Part shown: piece after piece, positions 39,847 to 50,280 of the stretch
Layout of the letters: each line of letters begins with the position of its first letter
Numbering within the stretch: the first letter of the stretch is position 1
Assembly (NCBI GenBank): GCA_003194525.1
Contig: NBIV01000192.1
Coordinates: 62,001 to 126,000 of the forward strand
Reading direction: 5' to 3'
DNA length: 64,000 nucleotides
Origin: Gracilariopsis chorda
Taxonomy: Eukaryota > Rhodophyta > Florideophyceae > Gracilariales > Gracilariaceae
Program-made: the position numbers and the translations under genes
Notes under the pieces: model-generated
The model's input: the letters and a program-made list of their open reading frames with translations, nothing else
What the model was told of the DNA's origin: nothing
The model's database searches: none

Positions 39847-41673
39847 ATGGTTCCTTCCCCAGTCACCACCGACTCCGAACCAACAGCTTGCGCACCTCCC
39901 CTTGCCCTGCCATCCGCCATGCCTCCCCCTACTGATCCTTATGCCCGTGCGGCTGGTCTATCTTCGGTTAATATGCCCGTTGTTGCGCGCACGCTTCCTC
40001 TTCCCGGTCTGCATCTCGACCATCGGGCTCAGCGCGATTACCGTCCAAACCGTCAGGACCGCGAGCCTCCGCTGTCTGTGCTGGAGTATCAGCGCCTCGC
40101 GACGCAATATCTCGACGCTGTTCGGTTTGGTCGGATTCCATCCGTCCGGACCAATGCGGAGCTAAGCGTTCGTAATCCGAAGCGGACTGACGAAGAAGCT
40201 TGGAGGGCTCGTTGGGCCCATCTGCCAATCCCGCGCGGTGTTTACCCTGCTCGGACTTTCGGGCGATGCGATAAGCCGTTTGTCCGTTGCCCGGAGGAAG
40301 TGGACTACCAGTCGCGTCTCCAGCGTCTGTTGAAGCGGATGCAAGATGACCCCTACTTTCCGGCGTCCGGGCACCATAACCTGTTGGAGCTCATTATGTT
40401 TGAGCCCCCTTTCGACGAACTGTACTTGCTGCGTCGCTCCCTCTGGGGTGACAACGCCGCGACGGAAGCCCGTATTCGGTCATCGCTGGGGTACTTCTAC
40501 TGCTGGCACAATGTCGAGTTCCATGACCTGGCACCTAGCGATCGAATCGGTGCGTACATGCCTATCCCGACGGGCTGGAAGGACTACGATGTAAGTCGCA
40601 ACCTGTCGGTCCCGACTCCTCCGATATTGGGGTATCACACCACCGAGGTGTTGAATTCTGGACCGTTTTCGGATCGCGTCTTCCAGATAGTATACGCGGA
40701 GTGGGCGCTGTTCTCTTTCATGGCCTTCCTTCAGGCTGCGATTAACGGCGTGTCCGTATAAACCCGTGACCGGGATGCTCGTTTATACGAGATGGATGAA
40801 GGCCCACATTATGGCCGTCTGCTACCACTGCCGCTCGGTCTTGTGGACTTGATCCGCGACATGGGGTTACAGAACATCCTGCGGGGCTCTCGGATCCCTA
40901 CGGCCGGTGCGGAGCGTGCGTTGCGTCTGTCGGTGGAAACCGACTGGTCCAGTACCCCGGGCTTTCTGTGGTATGACTTCTTCACTGGGGAGTTCCCCAC
41001 CATGCCTGCGAGCGGGAACAGTGGGCCCATTTCCCGGCAGGAGCTTCCGGCCGGTCGTCGCCCCGAGTGGAAGGAGGTTACCGTCAGCAACTACTTCCTG
41101 AGCGGTTATCTGGAGTCGGACTTCCGTGCTGCCCCCAAGCCGATTTCACGCGGCCCGGTGGCCATTGGCCAGGCGCCTCCTCCGACATCGGTTCCTGTTG
41201 CTCCGCTGGGTTCCACCGGCTTCCGTTCGGTTCCTTATCCGAGGACACCGCCCGTGCCCGCTCCAATCCGTCAGCGGGTGGAGAGAGGCTTGCAGACCGA
41301 TGAGCCGTGGCTCACGCCCGTCATTGAAGAGGCTTTCGATGCCCTATGCACTGTGTGCGAGAGCTTCGGGGAGAGTAAGCCCGAATCGGTTGAAGCTGCC
41401 CTCCTGTCTGCCCGTACTTAGATTCGTCGCGTTCACACCGGCGGTCAGATGATGAGGCGGACTGCTGAGGAGCAGATGCATCTCCTGGAGAGTATCCGCG
41501 TCCACTCTGTTCGGTCTTTGGAACTTTATGGCCACCTCCTTATGGAAGCTGAAGCCTACGATCCCGAAATGGCCTTGAACAATCCGGCCACGTTGGCCGT
41601 TGCCCTTGCCCTTGCCCGTCCGGAGGTTCTGCAGGTCCTCCTACCGGAGAGGCTCCCACGTTGGACGATTTGA
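39847..41673 (+). CDS. Unrecognised antisense coding block inside element 2
   Basis: Opposite in direction to gag-pol, this block opens at an ATG in ideal context (CCCACCATGG). It has a proline/serine-rich N-terminus and then a compositionally normal, globular-looking protein (EEAWRARWAHLPIPRGVY, ELIMFEPPFDELYLLRRSL, GYFYCWHNVEFHDL, EPWLTPVIEEAFDALCTVC). It totals roughly 600 codons and carries about two breaks. I recognise no family. A poly(A) signal follows at 41904. Antisense accessory ORFs between pol and 3' LTR are known in some large plant Ty3/gypsy elements; this one shows no visible kinship to any I know. Confidence 0.6.
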
Positions 41674-41903
41674 CCTTGCGGATGGAGTGTGAGCGTATCG
41701 CTTCCCAGGCCATCATGGACCTATATAAGGAGTCCCATGGCGGTCAGGGGGCTCCATCCGCTGTCGCGCCCGCGGCACGGTTCGGTCTGCCTCGTCGAGG
41801 GAGGGGAGCTTGCCTCCGATCCCAAGGCGGTCTGCTAAAGCCCAGACTCCTGGTCGTGGCCGTGGTCGCGTCGTTAGGGTTCCTCGCGGTCTTACTTCAT
41901 CTC

Positions 41904-41909
41904 AATAAA
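41904..41909 (+). terminator. Poly(A) signal AATAAA downstream of antisense block
   Basis: AATAAAGTGTGTGCTTGTTTGTGTG is a hexamer followed by a GT-rich downstream element, about 230 bp after the block. This is the layout of a eukaryotic 3' end. Confidence 0.5.
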
Positions 41910-42390
41910 GTGTGTGCTTGTTTGTGTGTTATTCTTTCTAGGCTTATCCTTATCTGTTATTACCCCCCCCCCCCTCCCCTCTTAGGTTGAGATACTCCGT
42001 ATCGGGTGATGAGGTTTGGGAGGCGGATGAGGAGGTCGCCGTGTTGAGGTCATTCGCTGGTGGCGGAAAGACCGGCCAATCATATTACGAAAATTTTGGC
42101 TGGCGGCGGAATGCCAGCCTTGGTTGTCCGCAAATAACGGCGCACGGTTGGCATCGAAAATATTAGCCAATAGCGTGCAGGGGTTGTGACGGTTCGCATG
42201 ATCAGTCACGGGGTTGGTGTGCGAGGTGCAGGTTGTCGGCGTGAACGGCGGCGACGACGCCAGTAACGTGCAACGAAGTGTTGTGGGATGTTACCGGCGG
42301 GCTCGAGCGTATCATTCTCGGGTGGGTACCCGAACCACCGAACTCGGTACCTCAGCCCGTTTGTGGTTTCCTCATGTCCGACTATTCGGT

Positions 42391-45300
42391 CTACGACCGC
42401 TTCACGTGGTCGTTCGTCGGACGGGGTCGAAGGGGAGACCGTTTGGTGGGCGTAGGGGCCCGTTGGGTCTGTTTCCGGTGCGGCCGTCGTCTGGGGTTTC
42501 GCCGGTCGGGAGGAGTCCGTGCGGTGGTGCGCCGTGGCGCCCGAGTGATACGGTCGATGCTGACGTGGTTTTCAACGCCGTCTTCGTCGATGACGACGGT
42601 ATCCTCCGTGGCGGTTACGACGCGGAAAGGTCCCGTCGTTTTTGGAAGCAATTTCCGGTAGTTGCGGTTGTATTCGTCAACGTCCGCCTGTGGGGCTGTC
42701 GACATCCATTCCGGTCGGTCCACGTAAACCTCGTCGCCTGGCTCGAACCGGGGGAGAGTCCGTACGGATCTGTCAAAGTCCAGCTTATACAGGCGCTGGG
42801 CCTGAGTCGTCCGTGTCCGTGCGGATGCTAAAGCGTCCCGAAGGCGGGCCAGGATGTATCGCTTCACCTGCGCGGGTGATGCGGTGTCCGGACCGTCATC
42901 GGGGACCATCGTGGGTGACGTCTCCACCTGTACGCCGGGCGGATGCCGTGTTAGCACGAGATCAAACGGGGTGGTACCCGTAGTGCGGTGGACCTGCATA
43001 TTGTATGCATAGGTCAGCGGCTGCACGTACTCGTGCCATGCGGTCTGGTGCTCGGCCACGTAGTGGCGGAGGCGCTCCACGAGGGTCTTGTTAAACCGTT
43101 CGGCCTGTCCATTAGTTTGGGGGTGATAGGACGTAGCGGTTATATGTTTGACGCCGAGCATACTGCACAACGCTTCGAAGAACTTCGAGACGAATTGGGT
43201 TCGGTTATCGGTTTGTACATACAGCGGGATCCCGTACGGGTAGACCCAGTTCTCCAGGAAAGCCTGGGCTACGGCAGACGCCGTATTTGACCTCAATGGG
43301 ATCGCGTGGCAGAACTTAGTGAACCGATCGGTGATTACCAAGACGTATTGGTGACCCTTGGCGAACTTCGTAAATGGGCCGAGAATGTCCATCGCGACGA
43401 ATTCCAGTGGACCCGCAGCTGGGAAAAGCTTCAAGAACTTATGATGTCGCTCGCGACTCCCTCGAGTGGAGACGCATGTGCGACAATCCCGTACGGTTTG
43501 GAAAACGTCGTTGGCCATCCCGGGCCAATAGTAGTGCCGCCGGAGGGTGTTATGCATCTTTGTAGCACCCGGATGACTGGCGTACCTGGGGTAATGGGAC
43601 AAGTACAGGAGTCTCGCTTGCAGAGTCTCCGGTACGTACCATTGGAGGGCCCTATCGAGCGGTGCCTTCCTTACCAATATCCCGTTTCGGTTCAAGTCAA
43701 AGAGACTTTTCCCGTCTCCTACTTTCTCCCGTGCGGACAGGCAGAGGGGGTCCTTCGCCTGCTCCTGCAGGAACTCTTCTACAGATATCAAACTGACATC
43801 CTCCATTTCGGTGTTCACCTCGAGCACCGTAGGTAGCCCCAGTCCAACTAGTTCTTCCCACGGCCAATCAACCATGACGGTCTCTTCTATACCGTCATAA
43901 CAAACCGTGGTCACTGTTGGCGTTTCTTCCGCTTTGGGCTCGCTTCCGAGTAAAAGACACGGGACCTCGTCCTCCAGTGCTTCTGTATCCTCACCGTCCG
44001 TACGGATCCTGGAAAGGGCGTCGGCTGCTTGGTGTTTTACTCCCGGGCGGTGTACGACGTCGAAGTCGTACTCCATGAGGCGGAGTCTCCACCTCGCTAA
44101 CCGTCCGGACGCATCGGCTAAATTGAGGATCCACCTCAATGAGTGATGGTCCGTTCGGAGAGTGAAACGCGTGCCTTCCAGGTACGGTCGCAGATGCAAG
44201 ATGGCCCAGACTACGGCAAAGCATTCCCGTTCGGTTGTTGAGTACTTCCGTTCGGTTTTGCTTAATGACCGACTCCAGTAACCGATCGGTCGCAGATCAC
44301 CTTCAGGTTGCTCCTGGAGGAGACAGCATCCGACCTGGGTGTTACAAGCGTCTGTGTCCAGGACGTACTTGTATCCGTTTTGGGGGAGGGCCAGGATTGG
44401 CGGGCGTATGAGGCGTTGGCGCAGATTGTCAAACACCTCATATTCCGCATCGGTCAGTGTCTCAAACTCGAAGGGCTGGTCTTTCTCCAGTTTCCGGTTG
44501 AGCGGGCTGGCCATGCGGGCAAATCCCTCTACAAAGCGACGGAACACGTTGCATAGGCCAAGGAACGAGCGGAGTTCCGTCTGGTTGGTAGGGGGTTTCG
44601 CCTGCCGCAAAGCGTCGCAAGCTTTGCCAGACACTTGTAGCCTGCTTGGACGGATCACATGGCCGAGATAGTCGACCACTGATGGAAGAAGAAGCACTTT
44701 TCCAGGCGTAGAGTGGTGCCGGCCGAACGAAGGAGTTCCAGTACGGTCTGTACATGCCCAAAATGCTCTTGGACCGATCGTTAGTATATTATGACATCGT
44801 CTAGATATACTAGCGCGAATTGCCACTTGACCCGTTAGAGGATGATTTCCAGCGCCCTCTGGAACGTAGCAGGTGCGTTTTTGAGACCGAAAGGCATTCG
44901 AACATAACGGAACAATCCCATGTGGGAGGTGAATGTCGTTTTATCCCGATCGGACTCATCTACCTCGCACTGCCAATAACCGCTATTGGCATCTAGCGTG
45001 GTAAACACCACTGCATCGCCCAGTGAGTCAATGCACTCATCCATTCTGGGTATCGGATAAGTATCCCGTGCGGTCATTGCGTTGAGGCGACGGCAGTCTA
45101 CGCAAAAGCGTAGAGTGCCGTCCTTCTTTGGTGCAAATACGACGGGACTGGCCCATTCTGCGGACGACGGTTCTATCACACCCGCACGGAGTTGCTTCGT
45201 GACCTCTTCCCTTTCCAGGTCACGTCTCTTCTGTCCCGCTCGGTAAGGCATCTGGAAGATTGGCTTAGAGTCATCTTCCAGATGGATGCGGTGTTTGGCA

Positions 45301-46400
45301 ATTGAGATTGCTCCCAAGTGTCCATCCCACATATCCGAGAATGGTTGCAGAAAGTCTGTGATTCGTTCCCGTTCGGACTCATACTCATCGCCGATGCGGA
45401 CTTTCTGCTTCCATCCGTCCTGGTCCACCACTTCGGTCTGTAGTTCCTGTCCGTTCTGGTTGTCGTTTTGGGGTGTTGGGGCCCCCTCCTTAGATTCGTC
45501 GTCTCTGACGAATGGAGACGGTGAAATTAGGGCAACCGGTGCGGGCATGGCAAGACCGACTATGGTGTTCTTGGCCAGATGTATCGGGCTGTTCCCAAAG
45601 TTGGAAACTAGGACCCGGAAAGACCGTTTCGGGATAAGTTCCATGACGCAGTTGGCCATGAGCATGAGGCGCTTCTTTACCGTCTTCGGGTTCAGTTGGA
45701 GGAACGAAAGTCCTCCAACGTCAGCGGTAACCTGCACCTCCGCTTGGGTCATTGGCGGTATATTAACCGCCCGGGCGACACGAATCTTATTCGATGTCGA
45801 GTTGTCCGTCGTGGGAAACGATTCCTGTACGGTCATACTTTGGGCGCGCATAGACGCGCTCAGGAGTGCGACCGGTCGGAAGTGGTGAAAAGCAACCTGT
45901 TTCCGTTGTGGATAGATAGCCGTCACGTGCTTGTCGATAAAAGTAGTACCAAGCAAGCACGGGGTGGCCAGGTTTGTTGAGACCAAGAAGTGGTCCCACA
46001 CACCGAGGTTACCGATTCGGATAAAAAGGCGGATGACACTTAAAGTCCGCATACGGTTACGGGACGCATCCGTAATGTTCGGGTGGTCTCGAGTAAGCAG
46101 TTTCGATTGCCATCCGGGCGGAAGCGAATTCACATGGACCAAGTTGGGCCCGGCGCCAGTGTCAAGGACACCAGTGACGGGTATCTGGACTTGGGAATCC
46201 AGACCGACCGAGAAACGGACTTTGTAATGCGCTCGATTAAAGAGCATTACCGGGTCGGTTTGCATGTTCCCAGGGTTGAGATCTTCCTCCGTATGGGTTG
46301 CTTCCGTGGGATCGTGCGGTTCCGAATCGGGTTCTTCATAAGACCGCACGGTTTCCGTGGTGATGCTTTGTTGCCTCGGGGGTAGCTCGCCTCTATGCAC
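42391..46400 (-). mobile_element. pol region of element 2 (PR-RT-RH-IN)
   Basis: In element order: protease (VLDTGAGPNLVHVNSL), reverse transcriptase (RFCVDCRRLNA, FTTLDANSGYW, MPFGLKNAPATFQ), the connection/RNase H region (YLGHVIRPSRLQV, LDTDACNTQVGC, TLRTDHHSLRW), then the integrase zinc region (HPGATKMHNTLRRHYYWPGM), core (FVAMDILGPF, HPQTNGQAERFNKTLVE) and a GPY/F-like tail (TGPFRVVTATEDTVVID). Ty3/gypsy order. It is mostly open, with very few breaks. Confidence 0.9.
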
Positions 46401-48635
46401 CCTCCGGGTAGTTTTCCGGAGCGGGTGGTGAATCGGCGTCCACCAGGAGGACCGGTGGGTTTGTCTGTTCCGAGCGGTGAGGGGGGTCCGTTTGGGCTTG
46501 CGGAAAGCCCTGGTGAGGCCCTTGGTATCTCCGTCCGGGTCCGTTGTTGGGTGCAGTGCCGTGCGAGTTTCGAGGGAAATTATAGAACCCCTCCTCCTTA
46601 CGGCGGTTGAAGTTCACTTCCCGTGCGGCCAGTAAAGCCGCACGAACGTCCGGCGGTAGCATCCGGCAACATTCCGGATCCCGGAACAGACAGATCCGGC
46701 ACGACTTGTTCATTAACCGTGCGGATGTGGGGGCTGCTCCCCGTGGAGGAGCGGTGAACTGAACCGCTCGGGACGAGTTCGACGTGGTGGTGGTGGGTGT
46801 CGTCGGAGGGGATGGTAAGTTGTTGCCATTCCCAACGGCGAACACTTGTCCATCACCAAGTGCGGACTCGTATTCGTCCAAGTCGGTATCCAAACTCATC
46901 ACCTTTGAGCGTATGCTCTTCCGATGAGTTGGCAGAGAATCCGTGCGGGTCGCCTGCCGTCTGGCGGCACGGTGCGTGTCGCCATACGATTCCGCATATC
47001 GGGCGAGGGCATTCAGGCCGATGTGCGGGTGACTTGTCAGATGATGTCTGACCTTGGACCGTATAGCGGGCAGCAAGTTCTCCACAAAGACGGACTTCAA
47101 ACGTCTGTCCGAGAACACGTTTCCGCCACGGAGGGCTTTGTCCCAGAGCTTCTGAGCGAATTCCGTTTCGGGCATGCCCGACGACTGGCGGTAGTTTGTC
47201 ACATCCGCGTATGCGTCTGCGATAACCTCGTCGGTCGCATATGTGGTCAACGGGAAGTTGACCACTTCCGAGTATGTTCGTAAGGTTTCCCGGCTTCGAA
47301 CGTCCACAGCGTTCGTCTCTCCCGTGATGCGGGAGTGTACCAGCGAGTGGGCCGATCCAGTCAAATAGAACTGGAAGCACCAGAGAGCTGCGCCCTCTGT
47401 GATCCCGTTGTGGTCACATGGTTGTGGTCACATGCGGTCTTGAACCGCTGTAAGAAGCCCAGTACGGCGATGGGGTCCGATCCGGATAACGGGTTACGCT
47501 TAAGCTGGATGTCCAGCTTCTTGTGGTAGCGGCCAATATATTTGGCCACTTTAGAGTCGTACCGAGCGGAATTCTTCAATAGGCGGTAAAACCTGTAATC
47601 TACCGCCTTTTTGAACAGGTCATTCAACGGCCTGAGTCGCTTGAGCGACCTCTTGCCCGAACGGTATCGCGAATCATGCGAGTCCTCACTCGCCTCTGAG
47701 TCCGACTGGTTGAACTCTTCTTCTGACTCTGTAAAGTCCGAGCGGTCTGTGTCTGAGTCCGAACGGTCTCTACGTTTCCCACGGCAGGACCTTTTCTTCC
47801 TGCCGCGTTTCTTGTGGCCCGAGTTGGGAGACTTCCCCCGACGGTCGCACTTGTCGTGAACTGAGCTCCCATCCTCGGAGCTACTGTCGTCGGGATCTGC
47901 ACTCGGTCCTGGTTGACTGGGGATGGCCGGCAGGTATACCATTCGGGGAGCATCTCGATCGATCCCGTCCGGTATTCCTGTACCGGTCTGTGGGTCTGGT
48001 GCGAAGCCCGTACGGTTTGAAACGTACTTTGGGAGTGCCTGGGGATCTTGTGGGTCCCCGGGCAGCGGCGGTTGTGCCCGACCAGGTGGAACGCCCACGA
48101 GGTTGACGCTTGGCTTCAAGCGTGTCACAACCTCCCTGGTAACCGTGCGGACGATATCAGACTCCTGCTGCTCCATAATCTGAGGTATCCGATCAGCCAG
48201 ATATTCTTCGACCGCCACGGGTACGCGAATCTCGAGTTCCGTGGGGACGAATACAGAAATGTGTGTCCGTATACGGTCCCACAAGTCATCGGATCCATCA
48301 TTTCCGATCGGTCTTGATTGCGAAGCAACGCCCGTGCCTGGTGGTTGGGCTGGTGCCTGAGGTGCTGGCTGTCCGTGCGGTACCGAGGAAGCTGACGCGC
48401 CTCGGCTGGCGCGCAGCAAGGCCTTGGGGTTTTCCGTGGCGGGTTGTAGGAGTGCTGACGCACTCCGGGTGCTCCGGTTTGTAACCGAGGCGGTGTCTGA
48501 AGCCGCTGCCGATGCGGGTTGAGACTTCGTAGCGGGCTTGGCTGGTTTGTGGCCCTCAGAGCCCTTCTGACTGGGAGGCTTCCGTAGCCTGGATTCCATT
48601 TCGGTCCGTATTGGTTTTCTAGGTCGGGAGACCAA
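46393..48635 (-). mobile_element. gag region of element 2
   Basis: A charged, low-complexity N-terminal half (RKKRSCRGKRRDRSDSDTD) is followed by a capsid-like helical part and a Cys cluster (KSCRICLFRDPECCRM) in place of the usual CCHC knuckle. It is broken in about one place. Confidence 0.75.
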
Positions 48636-49306
48636 TGTGGGGATGCGTAGTGCTTAAATGAAAGGTTCCAACCGGTCGGCCGAGGCTTCAGCGGTTGGTG
48701 GGTGTAGTTTCCTAGAAAGCCCGGACGGAGGATGGGCTCAAGGATCCGAAGCGGTCGGTCAGGAGACGTCGGCCGAGGGCGGTGGAACCGGTCGGACAAC
48801 TGCGCCAGGCGTGGTCAGTGTGCACGAGTTGGGTGTTGGCGGTCGTGTACCACTAGTGGTGACCGGTCGGACTAGCTGCGCTACCTAGTGCGCCGTCTGT
48901 ATCGCGAACTAGAAGTAGGTGCTCGTAGACTTGGTCAAGGAACGTCTGGCTTTACTCGAAAAGGGGTAGTGACCGTAGTGGTACCTATATACTAGCCCAG
49001 GCCCTGGTGGCGCACCTCGAGGACACTGTAATGGGCCTCGAGGTGCAGGCCCGTCGGCCGCACATGGGTCACTAATACTACCCTAGCTAGAAATACTAAA
49101 AATTAGTGTACCGCACGGAAAATCTCGGTACGCATTCCGACCATGTGCACAAGCACGCACGTGTACAACCTGTCCGATTCCCGGTCCTTCATCCGCTCGG
49201 CCGTTCGCCCGCCACGTGTGCACTAGGCGCTCCGCACGCTGCGCTCGCACATAACTCGCCCGCTCGGTTACCCGCATTCCCCACCTTACCCGCACGTCCG
49301 CTATTC
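48636..49306 (-). repeat. 5' LTR of element 2
   Basis: A 671-bp direct repeat of 38296-38965. It contains a TATATAC stretch near 48986. The outermost few bases differ from the other copy, so the exact end is uncertain. Confidence 0.88.
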
Positions 49307-50280
49307 CAAAAAAGCGATCGCATCCGGCGCCAGAGAAAGCGTACAATTTGACGTCTCCTCCATGCAACTAGGTTTGAGGACTGCAACCTACGCTTCAACA
49401 GCCTTACACAACTCAAAGAACACCTTCACGGTATTAAACACAAGAACAAAGTGTTGTCGATAACGTCACCGCCTGGCTGTTATAGTTGTCTTATACCGTC
49501 GTTCGACAATTGGAAGCATTACGACGATCACTGGAAGGGTAACGAGAATCGATTGGCTAAGAAAAAAGAACAAAAAAGTCAACAGAGATACGTCAACGGC
49601 CGTTTTTAGGCGGTAAACACAACTTTGTGAAAAAAATAAGAATTGGCCGTTCTACCCTTTAAGCTACCGTTTGTGGCTGTGTTCGAGCTCTCGCTGCGCC
49701 AAGACTACCAAGCTTTGTGAAGGGAGAAGTAGCCTTACAGGTCTTACTATTTTCCTAGTCTCTTGACCCCTGGTAACATCGATTGAAGGAACTCTACTTC
49801 AGCCATTCCGATACGCGTCCACGTTCTTACAGCGAAGGGATTCGAACCGAAGACCTCAAAGTTCCAATTTAGGGCCTGGAAACACTTGATCACATCGTAA
49901 TTTTTTACTCTGGCATGGTTCCGAAAAATCTGCGTTATAATTACCAACATCCAAGTTTCTGGCCCAATAATTCGACTCATATGGCATAGATTTCCTCTTT
50001 CCTTTGATTCAGAGCAATGTAGGGCACTCTACGCAATACTGCGCCCTCTCCACAGTCCCACGCCAATCAGATCATCCAAAATCTCGGATGTGCGCTGGAA
50101 TATAGACGTGGGAGAATGGAAAGACTCGAATGAGAAGCCGAAGAGAAGATCACATCGCTGGAGTATGCTCTTAACCTCCTTCTTAACTCTACAGGCAAAT
50201 CATAGTCTGCTCCAAAGATAAATAAGTCTCCTGTGTTTACTGGATAGCAGAATATTGATAGTTGAATCACCAACGTCCGA
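49307..50280. other. Spacer between element 2 and chromovirus
   Basis: AT-richer DNA without coding features, apart from the tRNA-like relic at 49825-49900. Confidence 0.4.
49825..49900 (-). other. tRNA-like / SINE-head relic
   Basis: The minus strand carries a perfect B-box (GGTTCGAATCC, 49849-49839) and, about 45 bp upstream, an A-box-like TGATCAAGTG (49892-49883). The T-stem does not pair properly, so this is not an active tRNA. A tRNA-derived SINE head or decayed tRNA gene is likeliest. Confidence 0.35.

Larger units (their letters stand above)
38296..49306 (-). mobile_element. 11-kb Ty3/gypsy LTR retrotransposon with antisense gene block (element 2)
   Basis: Two direct repeats of about 670 bp bound the element. 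On the minus strand the order is 5' LTR (48.6-49.3 kb), gag, pol, a long region carrying a coding block on the opposite strand, then 3' LTR (38.3-38.97 kb). A primer-binding-like TGGTCTCCCGACC follows the 5' LTR by one base (48634-48622). A purine tract AAGAAGGGAGG precedes the 3' LTR (38982-38972). LTRs are about 95-97% alike by eye, so insertion is moderately recent. A flanking target duplication is not clear. It looks nearly whole, with a handful of breaks. Confidence 0.9.
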
